DNA from: Polyodon spathula
Taxonomy: Eukaryota > Chordata > Actinopteri > Acipenseriformes > Polyodontidae
Length of the DNA: 64,000 nucleotides
Reading direction: 5' to 3'
NCBI RefSeq assembly: GCF_017654505.1
Contig: NC_054534.1
Location: 13,289,693-13,353,692, forward strand
The notes below the pieces were generated by a model. It did not search any database. It was not told where the DNA came from and was given only the letters and a program-made list of their open reading frames with translations. Numbering within the stretch: position 1 is the first letter of the stretch; each line of letters opens with the position of its first letter. Shown in pieces: positions 1-12,695 of the stretch. Made by a program: the position numbers and the translations under genes.

Positions 1-183
1 GCTATTGTTGACAAACACAGGAGAACAGGAACTACTGCAGCTGGCTCCAGGTGTTGAAGACCAATAAAGATGTCTGCAAAATCTGAGTGAAGTATCATTC
101 GAGCAGCTCAGCTAAAATCCTCAGATTACTGCAAAAGATTTGCAAAAGAGAGCGGTTGTCTCATATCTGGCTACTGCCTTGTG

Positions 184-185
<2 letters not shown>

Positions 186-231
<46 letters not shown>
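186..231. repeat. (GA)n microsatellite
   Basis: About 23 GA units. Confidence 0.97.
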
Positions 232-234
<3 letters not shown>

Positions 235-239
235 TAGGT

Positions 240-3200
240 GAATAATTAATTTTAATAACATTTTTAGTAAATCCTAATAGTACTGTACAGTATAGTCTGT
301 TGTTTTTATTTAGGGTAATGTATAATGAAATATAACATTAGTTAATTATTTTATTATATATCTATGTACTATACTAGAGTAGTCTGTGTACAGTTATGTC
401 ACTTTGCCCAGAATGTATTGTGATAAAAGCAGTCAGTGTGTCTTCTCTAATGAGGTATGACATCGTTATGTATTGGGTGAAATGACCCATTTTTCTTTCA
501 TATTTGTTTGTAGGGATTTTCAAGCATGGTTGACTTTCTCTGTATTTGCCTGTCAGCTTGATCTTCCAAGCGATCAGTTGCTCACCATAGGTTTTACAGA
601 CACCTACTGTAATGATGAATTTATGAAGATACAATATAAAGCTCAAGATATCAATGGGCTGTAATGTAATTACACTCCACCCTTACTATAACACTGTCAT
701 CTGGAGCCAAGTGCAGTATTAATATGATTGCTACAGTGATGTGTGTATTATAACTAGGCAATGCTGATAGATTTAGGGTAGGTCAAGACAAAGCCACAGA
801 CATGTATGGTTGGCAGACATCCTATAAGCATAAAATGGTGTTTAGATATTCTTTGTTAACCATGATCTTCTAAATGAGTGTCATGTCACATGAACACTAA
901 GATCTTTCTTGCCATGACCTTTTCATTGCTAGATGAATAAATAAAGATAAGGACGCTCTCAAGTTGCATAATCAGGTGTGTAAAGTACTGAAATTCACAG
1001 CATTAAATTACCACAGTCTTCCAGCTTGTCTTAAATTGATTAAACATGAAAAAATGTATATAATCTACCAGCAACCATGTAACAAAATTCTAAATGATTA
1101 CGGAGAATTTTTACGCTGCTAAACAGGTTATAATATCAGAATATAATTACCTTCAATGAGAAGAGAAGACCTTGGCCTAGCACGCTTCATACTGTACTTT
1201 TCTACTAACGAGACAGAAACACTAACATTTCACATATCATACTTGACCAATTAATGTAATCAGAATTATACATTCTTAAATTGCCAAAAACAGATTTATA
1301 AATGCATTGTTGTTCAAATTGGTTTGATTTAAACAAAAAGTGCTTTTTAAAAAAAATAAATAATAATAATTGGAGATTTTAATTAAACCAGAAGGTTGAT
1401 GTACCATACTATAAACTGTATTTGTATGTCATATGTTTTTCTTCCAGTAGCCATTTTGAAAAAAAAATAGTTTAGACAGCCAAACATTCCTTGTCCCTTA
1501 AAGAGAACCCCCGGCTCCCAAGCGCATATATATATAGACCAACATAATATATTAATATATAATAGAAAATATATAGATAATATATATATGAATATATCGT
1601 ATGAGATCATATATATACTTGGTCCCTCATACGGTGATGCTATGACTGCGACAAACCAGCGTCTGAACCAGGGAGTCTTCAATAATGCTACGCTGTAGAT
1701 AAAGAATGCCAGCAGAGGAGGAGGCAGATCTGGAAGCAGTAGCAGGGCAAAGATTAACAGCTCAGTGGAGAGGAAAACCCCCCTAATGGAGGAAACCTCT
1801 GGTCCCGTCAGAGAGAGGGTCCCCACTCCAGGCCTACTAGCAATACTCTGTTGGGCAAAAGGTATATTGTGGAACGAGGAATGAACATGAGACTCCACTG
1901 CAGTGGAAGTCCTGTTGACAGATTGCTGCACCTATATGGAAGAAATAGATATGGTGCCGCCATACCTGACAGACAGGTCAACAATATTAAACAAATAAGC
2001 ATTTAAATTCTAAATTTAAATTTATATCTTAGGTGACAGTGTTTAAATAGGAAGATTGACAGATATTTTGGTGGGACAGAATGGGGGAGGAGCCCTAGCT
2101 CCTGCACCCTGAATAGCACATCAGTGTTACAATAATGAAGGCTGGGTTGGTCCTTCACCAGTGGATTAATGACCAGATAAAACTATTCTCAGCATCACCT
2201 TGTGTCCTTTACCTATTCTAGTTGATCATTACCAGTGTGGTAAAAAGTAATTCCTACAATTATGATTTAAATACCATTTATCTCCTGCCAAAAGAAAGGG
2301 GTTACTGGTAGTTTTAACCAGATAAATCTTAATTTGTCAGTTAATTAGACTATTATGTTTGGTTTATTGTATCAGCATATGTGCCACACAATCAGATCAC
2401 ATGCCAATATCCCCACACTACTCTAACAGTTACAATGTTAATAGGCAGATAAAGTTTAATACATTTGCAATCTAGTTATTGTGTGTGTCGTCTTGTATCT
2501 CATGTCCAATTATTCATTTTAAGTCCGTAATAGCTAGTTGTCCAAAATTGTCAACCTCCAGCCTCTGTTGTGTTAAAATGTGTTTTCTCAAAGCTTGTAA
2601 TACTTAAAAAGCTGTGGAAACTTTTAAAAGACCCTAAGGGGGAAATTTACATATTTAATTTAAAGCTATGCTGTCAGATGTAATTTACCTGAAAGAGCAC
2701 CCGGTTATTTTTCAGGGTGGGTTCCCAATTCCAGATATTGTACCCATCCCTACCTGTATTTTCTGCAGCATGTCTGTACATGTCTATTTGTCTTTCTTAG
2801 CTTTAATAACACATCTTGCTCTCTGTTTTTATATTACTTGTCTATTCATATAGTTTTGACTACAATTAAAAACCAGGAAGCCCCATCAAGTTGCAAGTTT
2901 CCTTTAGGAAATGTAAGTGAAAATAAAACAAATGCATGCCACTAGAGGCCTATTAAAATTATCTTGAAAATGTGCACAGTAATTTTGCTGTTTTCCATGC
3001 TATTCCCATGACTATTTATTGTGCTTTATCATGGTTAACTCTATAAGCTCTGCACTGTATAATATAGATGCTATAACAGCTATAAATAAATCATACTGTC
3101 TAAATAATAATACATGTATTTAACATGTTATCATTATTATTTGTTTATTTATTTATTCATTTATAGTGAAGAGACTGAAAAAATTCCAAGCACTTCAGCA

Positions 3201-4070
3201 ACAACTAAAAGAATATAGATGTATTTTATTTGTTCAATTTTTTTTTTTTTTTACCAAATGTTCCTTAGATATTGAAGTTTTGTTGTAAATAGTTATATTT
3301 GAGCTGGAATTTCTAACCCTAACCCAAAACAATTATAAACAATAAATTAACATTTTTTCTAAAAAGCGTTTATTATTTTTTGTGGTTTTTTTTAGCCTAT
3401 TATAACAATGCTGAGTCTAGGATTGTTTTTGATATATTTTCCTGAATCCCCAGTTTGTCCCCTTTTATTTGATATGAAGCACTTGCATGTGACCCCTATA
3501 GTTTTGAGGACTTATGTAAAAAACTAAAAACAATGAAAAACAGGCAAAAATGGCTTGGAGTTTATAGGGTTAACCAAAGCTCTACCATACTTTTTCTGTA
3601 CCATAGTTTTACTACCACACTTTATAATGCAACCATTACAGTAAGGTTGATTTACCAGTGTAGGTGACCACAGTGGAAACTCAATTTTGTGAATTCTTCA
3701 ATCAAAATTCAACCCATTTCAAGTTAAAAAATAAAATACAAAAATGTTCATTATAAGCAGGCCCCCTTTTAGTTAAATAAATATTGTAGGTATTATTTTG
3801 ACTATTGTATTCAGATTTCAAGCTGTTAATATTTTTATTTTTTTTAAGTATTCATTTTAAATTCATTTTAAATGCAAATAAAACCTAAAAAGTGCCAAAA
3901 AAAGCTCCACACCATTGTCCCACAAAAATAAATGTCTTCCAGCACTGACAGGGTTAATAAAATCTGCTCCACACTGGGTCGGGGCGGGGGGCAAAGAAAA
4001 TTCCAATTGACATTGTGTTAGCAAACAGAAAGTGACACAGCAGTCCATTTTTAAACATATGTAAACTGAT
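240..4070. other. intergenic AT-rich DNA, no gene seen
   Basis: I see no exon, transposase or tRNA here. The longest open frame, 1383-1931 minus (182 codons), has a hydrophobic middle and an AT-repeat-encoded Ile/Tyr-rich end. I recognise no family and consider it chance. There are T- and A-runs near 3238 and 3835. Confidence 0.5.
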
Positions 4071-4074
4071 CTAT

Positions 4075-4440
4075 TATCAGCAGTGAGGGGGCCGGGTGCA
4101 GGGCTTGCAGGCAGAGTAATTAATTTCCATGCATCTCATTGCCAGAATTGCTTACTGATCCAGGGAGCAAGATCAGAGATGTCATTCCACAAATTGAGTC
4201 AGAGTCCTCACCTCTCCAAGCATTGCTCAATTTTACATGCTCTTGACAAACTAACAAGGAGGAGAGGGAGAAGAATCACAGCGGTCCCCAGGGTGATAGA
4301 CAGGGGGAATTGGCCCAATAAATTGTGCCCAGTAGAAAGCTGTGTCTTGTTCATTAAATGGCAGTGAATCTCTATTGCTATTCATTAGTGCCTGCCTTGC
4401 AAGACAAGATGTTTAATCAGCAAAGCATTTACACAAGCCT
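4075..4440. other. candidate conserved non-coding element
   Basis: A compact, balanced-composition island in AT-rich DNA, without repeats. It contains homeodomain-type sites (GAGTAATTAATTTCCATGCA) and mixed motifs such as CTCATTGCCAGAATTGC. The open frame across it (4083-4367 +) looks incidental. The call rests on texture and its place in a presumed gene desert; no alignment was possible. Confidence 0.35.
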
Positions 4441-5103
4441 GGCCTAGCCAGTAGCAGAGACAAAAGCAACCTAAAAAGAGATTCTTATTTATTAAGGAGA
4501 GGTGACAGGTACTAAATAAGTTATTTTCATTTGGTGCGAAGGAGGAGAATACTCTGCAGACAATTCAAGCATTGGTTATGAAGGTGCCTAATTTAGAGAA
4601 AACAGCACCGTGGTTTCCTTAGCTGACAGGAATCCTTGAAACTTTTGTGACTTTATAAAAAGGATAAAGCTTCAACTCTTACCCGGATTTCAGTGGAAAG
4701 TCAATTTGTTTACAAAATTCTGGAGAATTGGGAAACATTTTAACCTTTTAGTTTACTTTTCACAAAAGGTTGGCGAGGTCAAGGTGAACCATTTAAGTTT
4801 ACAATACACTTGCCATCTGTGCAAACTTTGTAAATGTTATGATTGAATTGGTTGACAGAATATATATTTTTTTTAATTAATAAACACTATTGTCCACACT
4901 TATGGAAGGCACTTGTGCATTTTACGTTTTGTTTATTTTAATTCCGTTTTCTCAAAAATTGGTTTAAGTTTAAAAAAAAAGTAAGTTATTTTTAATTCTG
5001 AGAATTTATTTAGAAAATCCAATGAACATGGTTTATTTATAACCCAGTTGAAAAACAAAACATTCAATAAATTTAAATCTTAGAATTTTGAACTTAATAT
5101 ATA

Positions 5104-5216
<113 letters not shown>

Positions 5217-5824
5217 AAACAAAAAAAAGAAAAGGCTATTTTGGGTACTTAAAAAGGTAGAATAATTGATTACAAATCAATTATCAAGATGTTTCATACT
5301 ATAAGTCCTTCATTGCCTGAATACATAAAAACAGTACTTAAAGAAGTTGATAAAAAAAACAAACAAGTAATCTTTTAAACAAAATTCGAGAATGTTGATG
5401 ATGTTAATGGTCTCAGAATAGAATGTTCATTCCAAATGGCTCCAAAGTGCCCAGTTTGAAATATAGTGCTCCCCCTTTACAAAGCAGTAGTCGGGATCCA
5501 TAGTTAAGAGAATGTGTTATTTGTGTTTCACATTATAATGAGAATACTAGTATTAGTGTAATGGCATTATGAGGCAAATAACCACACCGCCTTGTTATAT
5601 ATATGACAAGACTGAAGACTGGCGCACACTGTGACGTTGCTGCTCACCTGTTGAGTTTTCGGATGATCTTATTCAGATCGGGGTCAGGTTAAGAGAATGT
5701 TCTGCATTGCAATTGGGTCATTCGCAAGACAACCCCACCTTGATCGGGATTCTAAAAAATTTAATTAACCCCAACCCGATGTGGTCGATCCGATCCAGAT
5801 GGAGAAGTAGTTCAGGTTGGATAC

Positions 5825-5826
<2 letters not shown>

Positions 5827-5895
<69 letters not shown>
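5827..5895. repeat. (AT)n microsatellite
   Basis: About 69 bp of AT repeat. Confidence 0.97.
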
Positions 5896-5900
<5 letters not shown>

Positions 5901-6948
5901 CTTTAGGTGCTATTGCTCTATCTTCATTAGTCAATATTCTGTTCCATTTTTTTTTAAATTAACAAAAATCCTACAAAGTGATAATCTGCATTTGTCTGCT
6001 GCCTAATATACTGCTGCCTTTTGAATTACTTTGGTACTAGACAGTTATCAGCTATCAGAATTTCAATGAGGGAATTAACAAATGTAAGCTGAAAGTGATG
6101 AGATTTGAAAATCGTTAAAACTTTAATAGCTCTTGATAACACATAACATAGTTAAGATGTGTGGCTTACTAATGGTGTTCTAAATATAGAGAATAAGTCT
6201 GCCTATTTATTCTCATCAGGCCTTACATTGGAGGTTTCGCAAAACTTGGTAAACAGATCAGTCTGCTCCAGAATGGGGCCAGTGGGACCCCACTGTTCCT
6301 GGGAAACTGACACTCACATTGTTGATAGGATACACAACATTACAGACATGATGCACATTAACAGAACAGAATATGTTCTGTTCATAAAGGAACCACTGCC
6401 AGAAGGTGGGTGCTCAAAATTGTCATTTTATTCATCTGGCATGTTTACAAAAGTGACCCTGGCACACAACCTGAATTCTGTGCCCACTGTCATTAATTTT
6501 ACTGCCTGTCTGATGATTCACTGTGCTACCTAGTCTAGAAGCCAGTTTCAAAAAGAAGCTTAGTTTTTAGAGTTGGTTGCACCCCAATTACAGAAATGGT
6601 TTGTCAATTCTATCTGAAACTATGATGGATGACAATTCTTTTTAGCTAGGGTGTCATTCTGAATTCAATTGCCAAATTTTATTTTTTAAAACCATTGTAT
6701 GGGGAACTTGAATATTTTTGAAATCAGATCTCCAAGATGTTATACTTGAGCTAGTCTGCAAATCAATTTTGCACTGCAGCATACGCCTACAGTTCATCAC
6801 ATTGGTGTATTTTGGTGATTTTCGTTACAATGTCAAATAAAACAAAAGCAGCTTATATGTATTTTTTCTATTAAAACACTGATTTCAGTAGTTCACTGTA
6901 CTAGAACCTCTGGGCTCCTAGACTATAGAGAATAATAGTAAAGGTAGT
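5896..6948. other. intergenic DNA, no gene seen
   Basis: A 124-codon open frame (6159-6533 +) runs through here but matches no family I know and has no coding texture. Nothing else stands out. Confidence 0.4.
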
Positions 6949-6950
6949 GT

Positions 6951-7498
6951 GGCGGGTTGAAAGCCCTGCTGGTGCACAGGTGTGTGGGGAATATTGGGTT
7001 GGCAGGGAGGGGGTTAAATTCCTCCCTGCAGAAACAAGTGGGAATGTGGCTGGAGCCGTAAATTGAATCAGTGATGAATAATTGTGCTCCAGTCACTGTG
7101 TACATGAAGGGAGTTAATGATGTTGGGTTTAGAGTTTAAGGTGAGGGTGAGTTACTGTTGGAGAAGGTAAGACTAGAAGAGTTGGTGTATGTGTGTTGGT
7201 GTTTTAGGGAGTTTTTTTGGCCACTGTGCCTGTTTATTTTGTTCCCGTGTTTTGTTTGTTGTTTTGTTATTTATTATTAAAAGTGTCCACTGGGGCTAAA
7301 CTTGCAGCTACTGAGTCTTACTTCCTGGTAATAACAGCCTTACCAGTGACGCTGTCCTGTTCACACACAGGCGTGTTCAATTTACAGCTCCAGCCATATT
7401 CCCATGTGTTTCTGCAGGGAGGAATTTAACCCCCTCCCTGCCGACCCAATATTTCCCACACACACCTGTGCACTGGCAGAGCTTTCACCCTGCCAGAG
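6951..7498. mobile_element. element with ~110-bp inverted terminal repeats
   Basis: 6951-7070 and the reverse complement of 7375-7498 match over more than 100 bp. They share TGCACAGGTGTGTG, AATATTGGGT, the exactly matching GGCAGGGAGGGGGTTAAATT, then CCTCCCTGCAGAAACA and TGGCTGGAGC. About 300 bp lies between the arms and encodes nothing recognisable. It could be a foldback/MITE element or two LTR fragments in inverted orientation. Confidence 0.65.
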
Positions 7499-7771
7499 GT
7501 AGCCTATACCAGAAGTGCATAGTTACAAAATAGAGGGAAACTTCTTCCTCATAAATCTAGCATGACGACAAATGCTATAACTGTCAAGACATACGCATCT
7601 TGGAACTCAAATAAAGCACCTTTCCAGAAGCGTGTCAGTCGACTGAGATCAAGCTGGTTTGAATTGGGTCTCCTTCAGCCCCAGTCTGGAATTGAATCAA
7701 GATGTGAACAAGGGATTGGTTTTACCTCAGAATTTAATCTAAATAGTTTAAAATTGTTCTTAATAAAAGTC

Positions 7772-7885
7772 CAACGGCTGGTTTCACATGCCCTGATTAG
7801 CATTAGTCTTGGACTACTTTACCTAAAATAACGTTAGTTACTCCAAGGTTAATGATAATCAGGGTCTGTGAAACCAGCCGTTGAT
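7772..7885. mobile_element. short hairpin MITE
   Basis: The left arm CAACGGCTGGTTTCACATGC with CCTGATTA is matched by the right arm TAATCAGGGTCTGTGAAACC and AGCCGTTG. The unit is about 113 bp and largely self-complementary. Short palindromic MITEs with a 'ggtttcaca' core are common in fish genomes. Confidence 0.75.
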
Positions 7886-7979
7886 GTATCATTTTTGCAT
7901 TTATTTTAGTGCAGACATAGATTCACTAAGTGAAGGTGCACAAGAATTATAACAGGCACAGATAAAGAGAACAGATTAC

Positions 7980-8260
7980 CAAAAGTACTACACCCAGAAT
8001 ATTCACTGAATGTGTTGAACATTCAAGAAACCTGCAGCAAAAAAAACCAATGTAACAAGCCTGTGACTTTCTCTAGCATTGTGATTGAAATGAGAATGAA
8101 TGCCTATGTTGCTGCAGCTGCAATTTATTGAAAATATAACAAGCGCATTTTGTGTTTCTAATATCCTAATGAATTATCCTTTTGATGCCCCTGACTGATA
8201 CCTAACACAGAAATTTACCTTTTGGAAGGAATTGCAATAAAGGTTAACAGCTCTATGTGC
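7980..8260. other. possible conserved non-coding element
   Basis: A non-repetitive stretch with GTTGCTGCAGCTGCAATTTA (E-box/CAGCTG) and AATGAATTATCC motifs, without ORF. Judged on texture only. Confidence 0.22.
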
Positions 8261-9283
8261 CGCATCTTAGCAAACAGGATGGAGGGGGATTAAAACCCAA
8301 AGAGACAAGGTGAGAAACAATTTAGAAAGATAAATCTCACCTCATGTAGACTTCATCTGTTTAAAAAAAATTGTGTTTATTCCCCAGCTCAACCACTATC
8401 GAGTCCATTCATTTTGTAGTACAATCAATATTTATGAATCCCTTAAGAGCTGTGGCATAAAAACACACATAAACAATCTGTTTGCTACATGTAGGTTCTA
8501 GTTCTGTAGCCATCTAGTTTTCGAACACATTTAAGTAAGCAGTGCACATTAATTGCAACCACCTAATACTGATGCATAGAGCCCAAATGTGTGCGTATTG
8601 CCTTTAACTCTGCTGTTTGCACCATCTAGATTATATTGATAGACAAGCCCTGCACATATGTACTTTTTATCAGTGAAATAACAATCTGAAACGTTAACTA
8701 AATGGAGTCACATAAGAAAAAAGTCTGTAAACCCTTCGTACTGTGTGCTTATTTTTTCCTATTTGGTCAAAGAAGCTTGCCAGGGCAACTTCCAGCAGAT
8801 CTCAGATGATATAGAATTGTACAACTTTTTAGCATGAGTAAGCAATTTACCCACCACTGGTACAGTGTTTTAGACACTCACTTCCTATGGTGTGAGGAAT
8901 GTGCATGGTATGAGTGTGCCACATAAATCATGACAGTGGAGAGAGAGAATTGCGTGAAAACCCGGCCATAGCCTATTGTTGTTTTTGCTTAGATCATTAT
9001 ATACCAGACTTACTAGTTTATGTAACTTTTCAACCACCGAGTCTGTTTCTAAATTTCTGAAGTGAGGTGCTTTGAATAATGCAAACATACCTCAATTGCA
9101 TTTTCGTTGCGACACTTAGCAAAGTATGTATTCGCGTATGTATTAAGAGAAAATATGTTAATGAAAAGAGCCACAATATACTAATTTAAATATTTGTTGC
9201 ATCATCTTAGCGAGATCTCTACTGCGAGAGTCGGGCGACATCGTTCAAATAAACAGCGGGAGTTGAGTTAGAGTTTGCTGCAG

Positions 9284-9490
9284 CAGCGTTGAATTGACAA
9301 CAGAACTGGCAGAAGGCACAGGTGTAATTGTTCATCAAATCAACATTACGAAGGTCACTCTTGAATTCAGGACTTAAAGGATGTGTTACAGTAAGAATAC
9401 CTCTGTTAAGAAAGGGGAACAAGACTAAAAGGCTATAATATGCACAAGAACACAAATTCGACTGTGGTGCTTTGGACTGTTGATGGGTGG
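9284..9490 (+). pseudogene. Tc1-like transposase fragment (third family), plus strand
   Basis: The plus reading VELTTELAEGTGVIVHQINI is followed, across stops, by a 'KKGEQD' region and HKNSTVVLW. These match in order the stretch of Tc1 transposase between the HTH region and the first catalytic Asp. Its first ~45 bp are an inverted copy of 9500-9541. Confidence 0.55.
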
Positions 9491-9499
9491 ACAACGACA

Positions 9500-9864
9500 C
9501 CTATGCCTTCTAGCAGTTCTGTTGACAATTCAACGCTTGTTTTCTTTCTATTCCTTAAGGATACTATCTTCAAGTATCGCTCATCCTTGTTAGACAGCTT
9601 TTTGGGTCTTCCAGTCCTGGGTTTGTCAATTATAGATGATGTTCCTCTGTACTTGTTGATTATGCTTCGGATACCACACCTTGAAAATCAAGTGATGCGA
9701 GCTATTTCACTCAATGTTTTTCCTTTTTGCAAGTAAAGGTGGTTATAATAGTAGAAAACACTATTGGAGGCTTTGAGTAAATTGTTGATGCTCAGAGTAA
9801 AAATTGTTGATGTTGATGCATCAGAGTAAAAAAATGCAACATCTAAAACTTTTGCATAGTAGTG
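9500..9864 (-). pseudogene. Tc1-like transposase N-terminus with TIR, minus strand
   Basis: The minus reading contains KTLSEIARIT, a stop, then INKYRGTSSIIDKPRTGRPK, KLSNKDERYLKIVSLRNRKK and TSVELSTELLEGIG, i.e. the Tc1 paired-type HTH and the GRP linker. The element's end lies near 9864, reading outwards as TACACTACTATGCAAAAGTT, a Tc1-style TIR that differs from those of copies A-C. It is joined head to head with the fragment at 9284-9490. Confidence 0.7.
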
Positions 9865-10314
9865 TATATACAGTATAAAGGCAGTTTAATCCCATCAGAG
9901 TCTATAGTGGGGCCCCACCTTCATCCCCAAATAAAAAAAAATGTGTTTCTATCAAAAAGCTTTTCATAATCATACAGTAGCACCTTGCTAAACAGGATGT
10001 TTGTCCGACATTAGGAGGTGTCGGGTTTGCACACACATATATTTACAGTGCTCAATGTGTTTTAAATCATTGCGCTGAAATAACACTAATGTGTTTTGGG
10101 TAGGCCACACATTACATTATTAACAAAAATATTAGTCTGTACAGTACGCCTATACAGTACAGTAGTAAAATCAAATGAACACCTAGCACACTTTCTTTTG
10201 ACTTTAGCCCATAGGCTACCAGTATGGTAACACAAAATAAATCATGTAGCTGCATTGTACACATTGGTGTATTGTGTGTTGAATAAAATATCATTTTAAG
10301 TTGAAACTAAATGA

Positions 10315-10315
<1 letters not shown>

Positions 10316-10390
<75 letters not shown>
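10316..10390. repeat. (ATT)n microsatellite
   Basis: About 25 ATT units. Confidence 0.97.
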
Positions 10391-10393
<3 letters not shown>

Positions 10394-10446
10394 ACAAAAT
10401 AGATTATGGTGCCGTATTGACAAGTTATCATACTCAAGTTACAGGA

Positions 10447-10575
10447 CAGTCAGTTTTTGTTAATACGAATTTCAAAGGACCAGCAATACATTTAGCATTA
10501 TACCACTAATTTATATTACCATTAGTAGCCTATAAGCCAAATGCATACTGTCCATTTTTATTTGAGTTAGTCAGT
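10447..10575. mobile_element. Tigger/pogo element end (fragment)
   Basis: CAGTTTTTGTTAATACGAAT and the following GCCAAATGCATACTGTC segment match the left end of the Tigger element at 26107-26215, which shares GCCAAATGCATACTGTC and the 'aatttcaa(a/g)gga' motif. The similarity stops at about 10570, where a Harbinger fragment begins. Confidence 0.6.
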
Positions 10576-10579
10576 GGTG

Positions 10580-10765
10580 CAGTGCTAAATTGTGCACAAT
10601 TACAAACCACCTGCACATTAATAGAATAGGTGTGTTTCCTAGTCCTATACAGATGTTGAGAATGTGCTGGAGGGGTTAGCAGCACATGTGGGCAGTCCAT
10701 TGCTCCCAACATGTTGGGGAAACCAGAAATGTCATAGAAATTTGTTTTCAAGGCTTGTAAGTACA
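10580..10765 (-). pseudogene. PIF/Harbinger transposase fragment
   Basis: The minus-strand frame reads NFYDISGFPNMLGAMDCPHV, then LLTPPAHSQHLYRTRKHTYS and INVQVVCN. In Harbinger (HARBI1-like) DDE transposases the motif FP.V.GAIDCTH marks the first catalytic Asp, and HLY.NRK...SINVQVVCD leads to the second. Here the second is VCNC, so Asp is replaced by Asn. The same open frame runs on to 11060, but that upstream part is not recognisable. Only a fragment of a ~350-residue protein remains. Confidence 0.8.
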
Positions 10766-11329
10766 GCCTGCTTTTAGGAAAAAACGTGCATTTGGCTGTT
10801 TGCCTCAACTGCATTGAGTACAACTGGCAATGCACAAGAAAAAGTGAACTGGGAAATGTCATCAAGAATTGTGACTGTTTAAAATATACTTTCAAAAGTT
10901 CTAACAAGCTGATGCAATTGTAAGTGTATGTATTTTGAACTTGTACTTTTGCCAGGTCACTCTTGATGGGAGATTGTAATGGGTTTTTACCTGGATAAAT
11001 GTAGGCTAAAGTAATTTCTCCTTTGTAAAAGTACTTTAGGTTTGCATTTATAGTAGGCATTGAATGAGCTCAGGTCCCTCCTTCATTAGTGGAGATGACA
11101 GGTTCAGAGCGGCTTCGTTTCAGTCAAACAAACTTTGTAATCCAAGCCTGTCATAGATGATCTCACACAGTTAATTAGTTCATTAGAATTTTCTTTATTT
11201 AGAACCTCAAAGTGTTAACAAAGCCTTGTTTGCCTATTTTTGTTTTGAGTGCGTGTAATATTCGTGCGTGTGTGAGGATGGCATGTAATTAACATGTCAT
11301 AATCAAAACGACTAAGTTTGACACATTGT

Positions 11330-11640
11330 AATCACTGCATGGAGATTATAATGTAGCCATGGGCGATCCATGCGGCCTGTCTTAATATCATTTGCATAAT
11401 GAAAGCACAGTGCCAGTAATAGCTTTTCTTTCTCTTATTATCATAATTTCACCCTGGGCTGCAATGCCTCCACCACTGTCAGATAAGTCAAACCTTGCAA
11501 GTCAAAATGACTGAAACAACTTGGAACAAAGTCACCCTGTGCCCCTTTTCTAACAACATCTGTTTTCAAATAATTGCAAACCTGTAACGTTCCTTCTGCT
11601 TTAAAGGCAATCAGAAGGTGAAAAATGAAACCTGTGTCTG
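11330..11640. other. candidate conserved non-coding element
   Basis: A non-repetitive, balanced island with a POU/octamer-like site (ATCATTTGCATAATGAAAGC), ATTATCATAATTTCACCC and a TGTCAGATAAGTC GATA-like motif. No ORF of note. The texture resembles enhancers of developmental gene deserts, but this was not tested by alignment. Confidence 0.35.
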
Positions 11641-12349
11641 TAAGTGCGAATAGTACAAGATAAATAAAAAAGAGGCCTAAACAATAGGAATTTTATAGGG
11701 TTATTTTAACGGTTATTTTCAAAGGTTTTGCCTCCAAAGTGTATGAAAAAAGACATTCATATTTTAAAATAATTAAGAAGCAACTTAAGAATAGTTTAGG
11801 TAATTTAGAAGAAAAAATACTTTCTATAATGAAATGTATGGTTTATGACGATAACAGTTAAAATGTTATTGTCAGGTATGTCTGGTAATGAAAATAATAA
11901 TTGAATAATTTCTGTCTGTCTTTCCCTTTCGACCAAGTATTTCTAGCAATTTCTTCCTCCTTTCCTTTCAACTTAATACAAGTACATCATCCTTCTGTCA
12001 AATTGTCATAATTCCAGTAGTTCATGTGTCTTCTAATCTCATATTTTATGGCTCACAAAATGCCCCATGGGAGCTGATTAAAGGTTTAACCAAACGAAGA
12101 AAATCTGATAGGATTTGTGCTGAATCTGCCGAGTTTTAAGTTTCCTATCCATAAGCTTTTAAGTGCATACAAGCCATTATGTTTGTCTTTTGGTGTAATA
12201 CTTTGTTCTATAAAAAACTAAAATTGAAAAATAAAAGCAAGTCGTACGACATTGATTTAAAAAAAAAAAGATTATCAGATTCGAATAACATAAGCTTTCC
12301 TTCCCCCCAGTTTTAAAAAAAAAGGCTTTTTACAGACACAATGCACAAG

Positions 12350-12600
12350 GATTATAGCCAGCATTTAAAGACATTTGTGAGCAAGGATATAATGCCCCTT
12401 TGTGCAAAAAGGGGAGAAAGCGTTTTTGTTTCATGGAAATCACACAAAGAAATGTAACCACTTAATCAGCGAAGTAGTTGCAGCACCAAGGAGAACGTGG
12501 TTAAGCTATATCACCGAGTCAATAGCTGGAGTTAAGAGTCATGCACTTAATCTTGGATTTGTTTTCAAAAGTGTTAGAATTGTTATTTGAAGGTTGGCTG
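12350..12600. other. possible conserved non-coding element
   Basis: A non-repetitive stretch with ATGCCCCTTTGTGCAAAAAG and ACCACTTAATCAGCGAAGTA motifs, preceding a SINE. The 62-codon frame across it is judged incidental. Confidence 0.25.
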
Positions 12601-12695
12601 AAATTCTTTAACCCTTCATTTTAATCAAATTAAAGTTTTCCTTTACTAATAATCCCTCTAGGTTTGTATATTAAACAATGTGCAACATTAACTAG

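Noticed and set aside
1383..1931. 182-codon minus-strand open frame with a hydrophobic centre
   Set aside because: The end is encoded by AT-repeat sequence (Ile/Tyr/Ser-rich), no family is recognised, and there are no splice sites or coding texture.
6159..6533. 124-codon plus-strand open frame
   Set aside because: No recognisable domain and composition like its surroundings; treated as chance.
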